Of a DNA stretch of 64,000 bases, positions 10,778-22,500 are shown piece after piece. Origin of the DNA: Flammula alnicola (taxonomy: Eukaryota > Basidiomycota > Agaricomycetes > Agaricales > Strophariaceae); contig JADNRV010000071.1 of the NCBI GenBank assembly GCA_015499995.1, positions 186,001 through 250,000 of the forward strand. Reading direction: 5' to 3'. The notes beneath the pieces are model-generated. The model had not been told where the DNA came from. It worked only from the letters and a program-made list of their open reading frames with translations, and did no database searches. How positions within the stretch are numbered: position 1 is the first letter of the stretch; each line of letters begins with the position of its first letter. The translations under genes were made by a program, and so were the position numbers.

Positions 10778-11818
10778 AACCTCCTTTCTCGTCCTCTCGC
10801 GGGACATGGACTTGTGCGCTTATGTGCATGGAAACTCTGGATTTTTTTGGTCTTTGGCCGTAGGGTTCTTGCTCTGTTGGACTTGAGGCCTCGAAGACTG
10901 TACGCTACAAATAACACTTTAGAATGGTCCACGTTTAGAGCATTCTCTTCTGCACGGCAGATGTATGTACTTTCAGACACAAGATGCATCGTTGCCTTTA
11001 ACGCTTTTTTTTTTTACCCCCACGATGATACATGATACTGTACAGGCGTTTTTTCTTTTCTCATTCATCAGCATCATCAGCATCCATCCTCATTTTTGGA
11101 CTTTCTTTTTCTTTTCTTTTTCTCTTTCTCTTTCCTTGTTCTTTTAATACACACCACTTGCATTTTTTCCATTCACGCTTTTTACGCCGCCATTACGACC
11201 CATTGTAGCATATCGGTTTCCGCACATCGAATACATCTTCATCTTCCATTTTTTTTGCATTTGCATTTGCAAATTCGGGGCATGATCAAACGGGTACTGG
11301 AATACGAGAGAGGAGGGAAGTAAAGACCGTTGTCTTCCCAGCATCTGTCGGGAGAGAGACGCGTAGATGCGTCGACCCCGAAACAAGCGTGTCCGTGCAT
11401 GAATCCAGACAGAGTTCTTGAAAGGTCTGAATTAGACTTGCGATGGTCGAGCTCTTCCGTTTAAGGGAGAGGAAGAGAGAAGAAATGGTCCTCTGACGAC
11501 ATTGCATGGAAAGGTGGTGGTGGACGTCCAAGTTGGTGTGCGGTCGAAAATGTTCGCGCACGTGGGAGAACTTGAAGCTTGAAGCTAAGCTTGAAGGTCA
11601 GTACCGGTCAGTAGCCATCATCACATACTATTATTTTAATCTTCAGCGTTCAGCGCCGCCAACTTGTTCTTTTTCCACGTACTTGGGCGCCCTAGCTGCT
11701 ACGACCTTCCTCCTGAAATCCTGCAGTCATTCATCGATGAATTGGGCAGACAGCCGCGGAGGTTATTTTTCGATCAAGTAGAAATTTTATAACCTCTCCC
11801 TTTGTACTACCAACTTCC
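10778..11818. other. Gene-poor stretch with T-rich tracts and one copy of a duplicated segment
   Basis: No convincing gene. About 11000-11160 is strongly T/C-rich. From about 11205 to 11500 it carries sequence that recurs at 25660-25945 (listed separately). Confidence 0.5.
11205..11500. repeat. Duplicated non-coding segment, copy 1
   Basis: It begins around TTGTAGCATATC and includes GAATACGAGAGAGG, CCATTGTCTTCCCAGCA-like sequence and CTCTTCCGTTTAAGGGAGAG. The same order of blocks appears at about 25660-25945, with scattered substitutions and small indels, in the same orientation. A shorter fragment follows at about 25990-26090. It has no coding frame shared by the copies. Confidence 0.75.
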
Positions 11819-13450
11819 ATGGCGCCAATACCCATCTTGGGGCCTGACGATCTCCACTTCTGGTCCATGGAGACTACCGAAGACATGATCCGTTACGAAC
11901 CTGGGGGTATCACTCAATTATTATCGGCGACATCCTCGGCCCGTTTCCAGAAAACAGTGAGAGCGGGACACGCAAGTATAGGATCATGCACAAGCTAGGC
12001 TATGGGTCATATGGATAGTGTGGCCAGCCCAGACGACAGATTCAAACAAAGACTTCGTTGCGGTCAAGGTCACAGCGGCTGATGGCGTTCCGACGAGGGA
12101 AGCCGCCATGCTCGAAGCCGCCTCTAAGATGCAAACCAACGGCGAGCGGCCACCCCATGTCGTGACCCTGTTGGACCATTTCACTTTGCATGGCCCTAAT
12201 GGCACCCATTCTGTCGTGGTGACGGACGTTGCCTTTCCGTTACTTTCACTTGGATCCCGTAAACGTCCCCTACCTTGGCGCAAAGCTGCCTACATGCTGC
12301 AGCAATCGTTCACGGAGGTGCGCTGTCTACTCCTCTTGTCGATGATCCTACTAACCCTCCTCTAGACCTGCACCTCGGGGAACATTGGGCTTCCAATCCC
12401 ACAGCTAGCTGACCAGGACCCGCACGATGTCATGACAGACCTTAGCCCATATGACCTTACTGTTTTTCTACCTGTCGCTGCTGCCAACCAAACGCCTTCA
12501 TTACCCGCTTGCGTCGTCGTTCCATGCGATCTTGCGAAATATTACAACGAGATTGCCCCCCAAATTTACCGCAGGTGAAGATATTTGACTTTGGCAGCGG
12601 TAAGCCCTCTGCGCTTCCTGAAATCTTGGAATCATCCATTGACAAGTTGGGCAGGCGACGAAGTAACTTGGACTCTCAGCACGCGCTCCAAATGTGCTGC
12701 TTTGTATGCTTTATATCTTGGTCCTTTCGTAACCGAGCTCATCACCGCCTATGCTCTGAAATTGAATTTATCCAACTACTGTACGCTATGCTGCCCGAGA
12801 TCCTGTCTCAAATTTACTCCTGATGACCAGCTGCTCTACCATTTCTGCTCCTTCTAATTGGTGGTGGATGGCTCGCTATTCGAGGCATATGCGACCATGG
12901 AGAACGAAGACCTAGTGGACATCATGCGGCTCAAGTTGCAAGGGCACAGTTGGGACATCCACGCCCTTATAACGCAAGATTCTTCTTTTCCTGTCTTTTG
13001 GCCTTTTCGTTTGCTTATCATGGGAAAATCAATCTTTGGAACTCCACAAGATGCACTGTATGATCTTTCGACACAAATCCGTCGTTAGTGCATTGACACG
13101 CCACCCTTTGATCAAAGTAGCAGCGATCCCCAGAAACCTCGGCGGAGTCCCGCCGTCTCTTGACAGCATTGAGATCGCTTTCGAGGTCCGCTCGCAACCG
13201 CCCTGGCGCATTTCTTTCCGGAGCCCAAGACATGGGCCCTGCTCGATGCTGCGCTCAACCACGAACAGTTTGCCTCTGTGCATAACATCACATTCAGATT
13301 GCAGTATTTCGCTCTCCAAGCGCAGCCGTGGGCTTTTGACGAACGCATTTTCGTTGAAAGGTGCCGTGGGTTTCTGATGGACGCTTTCCCATTGCTCTCC
13401 TCTTCCAGATCAAAGACGCTTAACGTGGTCGTCTCTGTCTGTATAGTTCG
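11819..13450 (+). pseudogene. Decayed SRPK-like serine/threonine protein kinase
   Basis: Pieces of a fungal SRPK-type kinase can be read in order but in different frames. They include an N-terminal DLHFWSMETTEDMIRYEPGG, a glycine loop MHKLGYGSYG, VAVKV (the ATP-lysine region), a hinge-like HVVTLLDHF and LHLGNIGLP of the catalytic loop with the preceding His-Gly-Asp part missing. Next come the magnesium loop IFDFGSG and the activation/APE region with WTLSTRSK. The frame breaks at about 11905 and at the TAG 12015-12017, and again at about 12376. Several later segments (LPPLWW-like, AFFPEP-like) are also out of frame. Such kinases are commonly expanded and decayed in Agaricomycetes. No transcript could give a full kinase from this copy. 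Confidence 0.75.
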
Positions 13451-13884
13451 AGTTCGACTCGAGCTCTTGAGTAGGTAAATAGATTGCGTATCTCATCGTC
13501 TTCTTTCATGACAAGTACCAAGGTCGCAAAGGTCGTTCATCGCAATGAATCGATTGCAAAGTAAGTCTGTTTATTCGCTTGAATTTACCGTGGATTTAAC
13601 ACGGCTGTCAGCCGCGCTAAATTTGAGATTCGCGATCTGACAGCGTGACAAAGGGTCGCACCAAGGCCTGTACCTCTTTAGGTGCGGCATCATCACTAAG
13701 TAAGTAAGTCTGGGTGCCCCGGGGTTGTTATCACACGCAATAGGATGCAGTGAAGTCCATAGAATATGTAGAAATGAGGCTGCAGGCCAAGAAATTTTAG
13801 AAAAATCTATTGTTTTGTACAGTTAGCTAACAAGTATACAAAAAAAAGTAAGGGAGCAAAAATGGATTAGGTAGGGAGGGAATG
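13451..13884. other. Intergenic, left flank of MITE
   Basis: AT-rich sequence without ORFs. I see no gene or RNA signature. Confidence 0.4.
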
Positions 13885-13886
13885 TA

Positions 13887-14531
13887 AGGTAGACGACTTT
13901 CATATTCGACGAACGTCACGTGCCAAGTGTGACTACCTCCGAAATAGGCAACTTTTTGAGAAAATCCATTTTATGTACGATTGAACACCCGCTATACCAG
14001 TGTATGGGCCTAGTTTTTGCAGATAAATATATTGAACGCGTGAATCAACCTCTATTTCGCAAAAAAACCTAAATTTGGAGGAGGAGTAGGCAAAATACTG
14101 AGTTTGCTCCTAATCAATTAATTAACTTGCCTCATCCAGTCGCGTTGCATGTAAAGTTATCCATATACCTCCAATGCCTTGAGAGAAGTGTGCAACCCTT
14201 GCTAATTCAGAGAATAGAAACCTTAAGACAAAGAAATGTCGCAATCGAGGCTGGAATCCAAATTTACACACTGATCTGAGGCCAAGATCATTGATAATCT
14301 TGTAACTCCTAAGGCTCACTCAATTTTTGTTCAATGCAGCCATTTTTGGTCAGGATCGATGGACATTAACTACTTCTATGAAAACTAGGCCTCTATAGCA
14401 AAATTAGTGAACATAGAAAAGCCTCAACTCATTTCCATTGTTTCTCCGTTGTTTTCTTACCCGATTTGATCATGTATGTCACCCATCAGTAACAGCACGT
14501 GATGTTCGTCGAATATGAAAGTCGTCTACCT
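13887..14531. mobile_element. Non-autonomous Tc1/mariner-type MITE, 645 bp
   Basis: Terminal inverted repeats of 36 bp, 13887-13922 (starting AGGTAGACGACTTTCATATT) and 14496-14531, pair with a single mismatch. The element is flanked by TA on both sides (13885-13886 and 14532-14533), the target duplication of Tc1/mariner elements. The 573-bp interior is AT-rich and has no transposase. The near-identity of the two ends suggests a fairly recent insertion. Confidence 0.85.
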
Positions 14532-14533
14532 TA

Positions 14534-16470
14534 GCCGCGCAGCGAGAAAAAATATAGTGCAATGCCGTCCGCTGAACCAGCGGCAACAGGAAGGTGATTG
14601 CGTAATGTCAGAGGAGGGGGCACGCCAGTTCGCGACCAGGGTCTGAACAGGGTCCGAATTTATCAATCCAGTACGTACAACGCAAAATCCGGACGCCGCA
14701 GGCAGCGAGCTGGCTTTTCCGAGTCCCCGTTCCGTGTTCCACCAGCCCAATTTAAGAGTTGAACCAGCCCAATTTAAAGAATTTAAGGAATTTAAGGAAT
14801 TTAAGCTTAACTCCTACTTAATCTTAAATTTGGGCTCGGAATCCTCGTAGCGCTCACAATTTGCAATTGTGAGCCCTCGGAGGCTTCATATTCGAAAATT
14901 TAAGGTTGAATTATGTCTAACCTACTACTACTATTTTGCGTGAGGGAGGGGGATGGCAGGTGCTCAGGTGCTCTCCTCGAGGGCAGACGGCGAGAGCAAG
15001 CTCCGAGCAGGAGCAGCACGCGCGCAAGTGCGCAGCGCGCGTGCCTGCCAAAACGGTAAAACCCCCGTGGGTCACGCAACCACCGAACACGCGCGAACAC
15101 GCGTTCCTCGAACGGGGTTTTCCGACCCGTGAACGAGAGTTCCCAGGCTGAGAGTTCCCAGGCCCTCGAACGGGGGAAAACCCACCGGGCAAAGGCCAAA
15201 TGCGTGGCGGGGTCGGTCACATCACGTGCACGGCCATCACCGATCAACGCGATCAACGGCATGACATGACCTCGCGGCATACCATAACAGGCAGCGGCCC
15301 TGACCTGGGCCCTTAAATTTACGCAGATAAGTAAGTACGACGGGATTCCAACTTGCAAGACGAGAATATTTATTCTTCCAAAAGTAAGGGTGCATGATCC
15401 ATCCGAGATTGATAGTGAAGGTATAACGACTTCAAATTCAATGCTCGCAGAGAGAGATGGTGGAACTTGTCAGGGCGGCGCCATGGTTAACTACACCGCT
15501 GTTTGGCAATCACCTGTCACGGACCTGGAGCCGTGGATGTAACTGGGTGATCCGGCGACCCAGGCCACAGGGTTTATGTCACCTGGCGGCCACGTCGAAT
15601 CGGCCCTAATGACAGCCTGTCGCCAGTTAGGGTGGAGACCAGCTGTCAGCCGGACCTGGAGGCCAGGTGTGGCAATTTCTGAGGGACAGATATAGGTTAC
15701 TAGGATATTCCCCTTGCCCTTCATTTTCCTTCCTTCTGGCTAGTCACATAAGTAGTTGATAAAACATGATATTGCAAGCCTAACTACTATATGAGGTACC
15801 CTAAGCAATATATAACTAATCTAAGAAGGAAGGGAGGAGGCAAGGAAAGGATGAAGGGAAGGGAAGTGTGGCTAGTAAAACTGAACTGACACCTAGTAGC
15901 TACATATTGCTTCGTTCTTTCCATCCAAAACCCCCTCCATCTATCCTCCTTGAATGAATAAGACCTATAAAAGAATGAACATGTCAGTACACAAGCCCAA
16001 AGCCCCTAGAGCCAATCATCCGAGACGCGAGAGCAAGAAAAGCCAGGATTGAGCCCGAGCCTCCAGAGGGATTCTAGCCACCAAGGAGAGATATCCCGCA
16101 GACGAGAGGTAGCGGCACAGTATATGAATAGAAGAACCAAGAAGGAGAGGGACGCGGCACGAAAACGAGAGGGGATTGTTGGGAGAAAAGAAGTAGAAGT
16201 TTGAATTGGTCGATGTTGACGTGGAGCGGAGTTAGCTGAGTTTAAACGACTTAACGAGAAATTGAAACGACATCATGCACGGACCCATCAACGGCGGCGA
16301 CGTCCTGAGGCATATCTATGTTTAAATAATGAACGCAAATTGTTTTATATATAAGATGTAATAAATGTTTTCCATTCGTTTCCGATGCAAAAAATACCTG
16401 AAACTACGCAAATAACGAAATATGCACTATTGGGTACTGTCCAGCTCAACCACGGCATGGCGACCACATT
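14534..16470. other. Gene-poor stretch with small inverted and direct repeats
   Basis: No supported gene. It holds AATTTAAG repeats at about 14762-14815, a perfect 10-bp-arm hairpin at 14851-14873, and a GC-rich block (14950-15250) with repeated CTCGAACGGGG and GAGAGTTCCCAGGC. There is a pair of GGACCTGGA-centred direct repeats at about 15510-15530 and 15642-15665, and a purine-rich tract at about 15820-15870. The last two could be part of an old solo LTR, but I cannot define its ends. Confidence 0.4.
14851..14873. repeat. Perfect inverted repeat (hairpin)
   Basis: Arms GCTCACAATT and AATTGTGAGC are separated by three bases. It sits in a non-coding AT-rich area and may be a remnant of a foldback element. 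Confidence 0.7.
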
Positions 16471-18715
16471 TCAGCAGCTGTGGGCCAGCTGGAGCGGCAA
16501 AGCTGTGCCGACCCTGGCATTGTCAGCTGTCCTTGATGGGAACGGCCCAGGCCGACGCCAGGAATTTCGGGTTCCTGCCATCAATGTTTTTGCCAAATGG
16601 CGGTGTACAAATTCTTTTCTTTCCTCCATCAATTCCTTCCGCAAGGCCTCGGCTGTCGGCAAGCTGATCGGGAAGTCCACATCTTCAAGGATATGATCTT
16701 GAAGTTCGCGTGGAAGTTCTACGGCATTCGAACTATGCTTCCCGAGAACTGTGGCTGAGGACGATGACGAAGCTTGGCCTCGTTTCTGGGGCAACGACTG
16801 AGATGACTCCCACCACCAATCTTGTCGTTGGCAAGGGACGTGCCTGGTGCTGATGACCTTGATATTAGGGTCCACGAGGAAGAGCGCAACGATTTTGCGG
16901 TGTCCTGGTTTCGTGGGATCTGCGAGTTTGAAGGGCCCGACGCGATGCTGAAGGACATTCGGGAAGGTGAGGAGACGGCCTTCGCGGGTCTCCACACTTC
17001 CTACGTCCTGGATTGTTGGTCCATCTTGCTCGCAACCGAAAATAACATTGAGCCAATCGTGATGATCTTGTTCGTAAGATATATCATCTGCATCTCCTTC
17101 GTCAAATGTCTGCCGGAACGCCAGAGATGAAGCCGTCATATTGGAGCACGAATGGTAATAAAGGGCGGTAGCAACAATGTGCTCGTTCTATGCAGGCCCT
17201 ATATCAGACAGTGGTCAAGATCTAACAGCGAAACATTGCCTACCATTTGACCCTCAACATGCCACGAGCCTCCATTGTACTCGGGCTTCTCAGGCGTCAG
17301 CTCGATATTTGCCAATTTAACGATTATCTGGAGCCCCCTCTTCCCATATTCTTCCCTTAAGCTGAACTTCGGAGGAGTAGATAGGGGAGCAAAAGGATTT
17401 TCGGGTTCAGGGCGCACCACTTGCCGAGTTTCTTCGTACCACCTCTGTCGTCTCTCATCGAATTCATCTTCACTTTCGTAGCCTTCTTCATCTTCGTCGG
17501 TTATCCTCTGTGGACCATCTGTCTCTGGACCATTTTCAGGATCCGGATCATAAGTACATCCCGTGTACGCAATGCGTTGGTCATGGTAGAAGTAGGGTTG
17601 TCGAAGGGGAGCCAAAGTCAAGTCCCAGAGAGGAATGGACGCATCAATAAGCTTCTCAATAAGCTCATAGAGGGGTTTTTCGGTCATTGGATGAAGGTTA
17701 TTGATGTAGCTCATTATCCTGAAAAGGTCATGAGAATTTACGACAAGAGACCAACAAGCATTCAGCGCACTTTGCTTCTTCTCCGGATATATCGACTTCG
17801 CAAGGAAGCCATTGGAATTTTGCACTATATGGTTTCCGGAATTGATTGGGTTGCCAGCTAGGGCCTTGGTCGGCCCCGATCTCGGTAGTTGCGTCTTCGG
17901 GAGGGACCTCTGCGACTTTTCCTTGACCACAGCGCTCGATACAATCATCCAAAGTCGTAGTCTCTCCGTTCTCCAGGACACGTGTACGGCCATATACGAG
18001 TGGAAAGAGAGAAGGATGAACCAAATCCCAAACCTTCTCGTCAGATCCTGGGTGCCAATCCTTGAACTTGTCAGGGATGGAGCTTTCAAACTTTGCGACA
18101 GCTTGCTGCAATGCTTGCTTGAATTCTGTAGACAGAGCAGCGTCCGACTTCACCACATCGCCATTATAAATGATAATGGGCGGTGGGGTTGCGGGAGGGT
18201 TCGGAACCAAGGTCGCTTTGTAGCGAAGCTCTTCAATACACCAGTCGATCATCTTCGGGGTGATATCGTTGTCAGATGCAAGCGCCTCATTTCTCCATTT
18301 CGTTGTGATTTCTGGGTTGTTCACCTATTGGTAATTGAGATTGGGTGAATACTCTGTCGCAACTTGTAAATCTCTGATATACGTACCTTGACATGCCAGT
18401 CTGGCTTGTCGGTTATGCCGTTCATCAACTGAAGCATGATAAACTCGCGAAGAGTAGTCATACGCAACCTATTGGCAGAATAGACGTCAAGTGTTGAATT
18501 GAGCCCACCATATGAACACTGAAAACATACGCGACTCTCCCATTCGCGATATCCATGCTGCTCAACGCATTCCGGAAAAGGTCTCCAATGTAGTCAGGAT
18601 CTTGTTTACTAGGAACGAAGTTGAGAGGGCGTCCAAAACCTGGAAGTAGAGTCCCAGAAGAGGCCTTGCTCGACGGGTTTGTGTCTGGCTGGGCTGGCGA
18701 CTCTCCGGAAACCAT
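16471..18715 (-). CDS. DUF4246-family protein
   Basis: Exons 18715-18531, 18468-18387, 18324-17771, 17718-17244, 17187-16471 join in frame to 670 aa. The family is recognisable from TLREFIMLQLMNGITDKPDW near the N-terminus, then MIDWCIEELRYKA, KFQWLPCEVDISGE, YINNLHP and GLQIIVKLANIELTPEKP. The strongest landmarks are GGSWHVEGQMNEHIVATALYY and RLLTFPNVLQHRVGPFKLAD followed by GHRKIVALFLVDPN. The spacing of HVEG with QHRV resembles the His-x-Glu ... His pattern of double-stranded beta-helix oxygenases; that is my inference, since the family has no assigned reaction. No signal peptide or membrane segment. The phase-correct junctions all fall at conserved positions. Confidence 0.88.
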
Positions 18716-18924
18716 TTGGTGATGTTGGACAATAGAACGGAAATCAGTCAGCCTTCAAGCATTTTAAATACGTAAATCTGCCCACAGATCAGTTCGCTGT
18801 TTATTAGGCCTCGAATGGCAACATTCAGGGTCCCAGACTAGCAAAACGGCGGGGCGCCATGAGGTCGACCATGGACGATGACAGGATGACGATGTATGAC
18901 TCTGTTTGTTGTGAAAAAGACAAT
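18716..18924. other. Short intergenic stretch upstream of the DUF4246 gene
   Basis: Promoter side of the DUF4246 gene. No separate feature seen. Confidence 0.35.
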
Positions 18925-19244
18925 TGCCGACGGTTCCCGCCCAACTGCGAATTCCCGCGCTGCCCGCCTTTCCTATGTGACCAACAGTGGCCCTGGGCGC
19001 ATAATATCGGACTCGAATCAAAGGTGACCGATGACTCGGCGAAGATGATTCATTCTGATTCTCGCAGTTTCTCTTCTGAAATAAATCCGGTCCTAGCAGC
19101 TGCGTTTCTTGCTTGAAACACACTTTCAGTGGCAAATGATTCGGCTCATGGTTCTCGATTTCCTCATGCGACGTAGAACTACGTGCACGTGCAATTAAGC
19201 AGAGCATGAATTCAGAACTTAAATTTATCCTTCAACGAGCTTAA
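18925..19244. repeat. Direct repeat flanking the cysteine-motif gene, left copy (320 bp)
   Basis: It starts TGCCGACGGTTCCCGCC and ends CAACGAGCTTAA. It aligns along its whole length, in the same orientation, with 20978-22631 once the inserted element there is removed. It lies directly in front of the gene at 19333 and ends about 90 bp before its ATG, so it probably contributes promoter sequence. Confidence 0.8.
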
Positions 19245-19332
19245 CCCACTCACATAAATATGCATAACCCTGATTCCACTTGCACTGGTATTTGTTTCTC
19301 TTCTTTACTGTCAACCACCTCTCCATCTCATC

Positions 19333-20704
19333 ATGAAATCGTTCATTTCCCATCTCCAAAGAGTCCGGACCATCGTCCGTTGGACTCTGTCTCCTCCACC
19401 TGAGGATCTCCTGGCTTTGTTAGGTACCTTTTTCTTTTTATCTTAGTCTAATCTTCCCTTCGCTAACAGCGGCTTGGCATAATAGATGCACCCGATTTGG
19501 GTCCTCGCGAGGAGCGTGCGTCTTCGCCGTCTCCTCCTCCTGCACCTATAGCCGCTAAACGAAAGGGCAAGGCTCGTGCTTTGGGCGCTGTTCTACCTTG
19601 CCCACGTGCACCCCAAACTGGAGCTGCCACTGCTAGGAAGCTGGAGTTCGGGCGACACGAAGCTCTGCCTGGGTTTGCTTCAAGTTATCGGGTCACCATG
19701 GATGAACCACAATCAACACCTCGGTCCCAAAAGCGCAAGGCGACTTCCCAGGCCAGGCCGAAGACTAAGCGCGCACGCACATCCCCGGACCCCAAAGCCC
19801 TGGAACCTGACTCGGTGTCCCCTGCTATCAACAACCTATTGGCAGAGAAAATACCCCTACTCCTGGGTGTAGGCAAAAACCCCTCGGTAAGTCTCATTTG
19901 TTAACTTATGTAGCTTATAACTCAGAGGTCCTTTTCTTTGGTAGAAAGGACCCATGTGCATAGCCTGTCGCCTCAAAGGCCTAAAGCCCGAGGACTGCAT
20001 GGTCACTGCTAGCACCAACCGCCAATGCCAGCGCTGCAAGGACGCCAAGCGTCCCTGTTCCTTGAAGCTGAAGCTCAAAGACAAGGTCCCAATGGTCGAG
20101 GCTGCCCATCTAGTAGCCCGAGGCTCGCTTACTAGTAAGCATTCTTTTTACTTTATCTTTTTGTAGCCCATTTGAACTAATGTATCTTATCCTAGACATT
20201 GATCAGTTATTTGGGCGCTTGCATCGTGCCAGTGCGGTGCAACTCATTCGTCAGGACCTCGTCCATAATTACGAGCTCGAGATCATCGCACTGACGCGCG
20301 AGATCCTCTTCGCGTTGCACGCAGTCATGGCGTCGGACCCGGATGAGAACTTCTTCTCTCTGTACCTCAACAACAACACGGCCACTCTGCATGCACTGAT
20401 CAATGCCCTGTCTACCATGTCCCCTGGCGCATTGTCCACCAATGACAATGACCCTGATACCTCGGCTTCCTTACTCAGACTAGCGCCTCTCTTGGAGGGG
20501 ATTCCAGTTCCCGACTGGTATCCTCAGGCTGGACCTAGTCTCCCTCCTTTCCCGCGCTCTGTTGCATACCAGGAGGTCGATTCCGAAGTCGAGGAAGCCC
20601 CTGCCACCGATGACTCTGGCATTGAATTCGTGGACCGCGAGGCTATCGAGGTCAATAAAGAAGGTGTGGACATTAGCGACGCTGAAGACTTCGACTCTGC
20701 ATAG
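19333..20704 (+). CDS. Unknown protein with a six-cysteine (zinc-binding-like) motif
   Basis: Exons 19333-19423, 19486-19886, 19945-20134, 20196-20704 give 396 aa. After a basic, disordered N-terminal half (AKRKGKARAL, KTKRARTSP), residues 169-202 carry C-x2-C-x9-C-x9-C-x2-C-x6-C (CIACRLKGLKPEDC ... CQRCKDAKRPC). This resembles but does not match the Zn2-Cys6 transcription-factor cluster. A helical segment follows (IDQLFGRLHRASAVQLI, then LEIIALTREILFALHAVMA), and the acidic end (ISDAEDFDSA) could act as an activation region. Proteins of this layout are frequent, poorly described ORFs in Agaricomycete accessory DNA. It is bracketed by 320-bp direct repeats, which suggests it moved or was duplicated as a unit. 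Function not assigned. Confidence 0.8.
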
Positions 20705-21190
20705 TCTTTTTCTTGAACCTTGGTAGGTTTTTATTTTCTTTACTAGCTCAATACTGACTCTGTTTCCAAGGTCGTTTTACTTAGCTTTTCTTGTCTTGTC
20801 TTGGGATCTATCCACTGTAGCATATAGCCATCCCCTTTTGTCCTTTGCTTTTGTAAGCTACAGTAGCTTAGTCTCTCTTAGATAATTTTGAAGGGTCTAT
20901 CTTTGTTAACTGAGCTATTTTGTCTTTATATCTTTCTTTTAATGTCAAAAACCCTTCTCTTGTTGCTTGACTTAAGTTGCTGACGGTTTCCGCCCTGCGA
21001 ATTCCCGCGCTGCCCGCCTTCGGCCCTTTCCTATTTGACCAATGGGCGCATAACATCGGACTCGAATCAAAGGCGACTCGCCGAGGATGATTCATTCTTA
21101 TCCTCGAGATTCCTCTTCTGAGGTGGATCCGGATCCGGTCCTAGCAGTTGCGTTTCTTGTTTGAAACTCACTTTCAATGACAAGTCACAA

Positions 21191-22500
21191 TAAAGTTGCC
21201 GTTGTGCGGTGCAGAACCTGAATGAACCGGTTCGTAACCTGCACCGCACCCAGGTGCGGTGCAGGTTCAGGTTCGGTGCAGACAAAATCGTAAAATATAG
21301 GTTCGGGTTCGGACCTTGGGTGTGCCTCTGTGCACCTGTTCGAACAGTTGCGAACCCGTTCGAACCATAAAATATTTCTATATTGAGAATTCATTTTCTG
21401 TGGGTTTAAAAGTGCAAACTTCAACTATGACCCACTTTACGGATCACACTAAGGTAGGGGGCATCAGGAACCGGCACCCTTACATAAGCAGACAACGAGC
21501 TCGCTATTCCTCGGCCACAAACAATGTTCCCACATTTCTAAGAACGTAGAATTGAAGCCTTTGAGCATCCTTGCAAGTCTCAGTAGCCAGATTTAAAATT
21601 AATTAACTTTTGAGAGAGTTATTAGCCATTCTCAGAAAAATCTATTTTTTTTTCTGAGTGTTTTTTCATGCTTCCCCGTTCATTCCGCAACTTTTTAGAT
21701 TTTTTACCCCAAGATTTTGCCGCAACTTAGGGTTAGGGTTCTTATGTAAGCTACTATAATAGGTAAATCGGCGACTGTCGGCCCGAGCGGTATTGTCTGC
21801 CGACAATCCCGCGCTTCAAACACACATCAAGGGCAAGTCCAGGGAAGAATTCTTCGCATTTAGGGTATTAAAGTGGGCTCAAATACATTTATTTCTAATA
21901 CCAGGTAAGTCAAAAAATATTTTCACCCATCCTTGGCTCAATTATCACTGAAAATACCGCCCAAAATTTTTATTTTTTCTGGAAGGCCAGATTTTGCCGC
22001 TTATATAAGCGCTTACATAAGCTAGCCGGTTCCTGATGGCCCCTACCTTAAGCCTTGGGGAGATGCCTATAACCCCGATGGCACCTTGAAAAACACCAAC
22101 GATATCAACTTCACCGAGCCTGGTACTCAGCTTCGCCTCCAGAAGCGGCGTGAAGATGATAATCGCGCTGCTCAACCAGTCCGGTGGCTCAAAGATGACG
22201 TTGCCCATTGACAGTCCAAAAAATATGCTTAGCTAGACTTGTAGCTCTGTTTTCCGTGTCGTTGACTGCTTTATGCCCTCTGTAACATCCTTTCGAAAAT
22301 TTCCCGATATATCCTAATTTTTGCGGGGTTCGAACATGTTCGAACCCCAGTTGAACCTGCACCGCACCGCTGTGAACCGCACCCCAGATAACCACGGTGC
22401 AGGTGCAGGTTCACGAAATTTTGAATATTAGGTTCGGTGCAGGTTTAGGTTCGCCAGAAAACTGGCCGAACCTGCACCGAACCGCACAACGGCAACTTTA
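21191..22500. mobile_element. Non-autonomous hAT-like DNA element, 1310 bp
   Basis: Identical 20-bp terminal inverted repeats (TAAAGTTGCCGTTGTGCGGT) close the element. An exact 8-bp target duplication AGTCACAA lies at 21183-21190 and 22501-22508. The subterminal regions contain many copies, in both orientations, of GGTGCAGGTTC-like motifs, a common arrangement for hAT transposase binding. No transposase is encoded. A second element is nested inside (21452-22048). Confidence 0.88.
21452..22048. mobile_element. Nested Tc1/mariner-type MITE, 597 bp
   Basis: The ends AGGTAGGGGGCATCAGGAAC and its near-perfect inverse pair as terminal inverted repeats, flanked by TA on each side (21450-21451, 22049-22050). 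The imperfect pairing continues inward into TTACATAAGC. The first six bases AGGTAG are the same as in the MITE at 13887, so both may use one transposase type. The interior has no transposase; it includes two TTAGGG units at about 21728-21739. Confidence 0.82.

Noticed and set aside
15500..15730. Possible solo LTR
   Set aside because: Internal direct repeats are present but no TG...CA ends and no target duplication could be found.
21728..21739. Interstitial telomere repeat TTAGGGTTAGGG
   Set aside because: Only two units, inside a MITE; likely chance.
22315..22345. GGGGTTCGAACATGTTCGAACCCC resembling a tRNA T-arm
   Set aside because: It is a perfect palindrome within the hAT-like subterminal repeats and no acceptor or anticodon arm can be folded around it.
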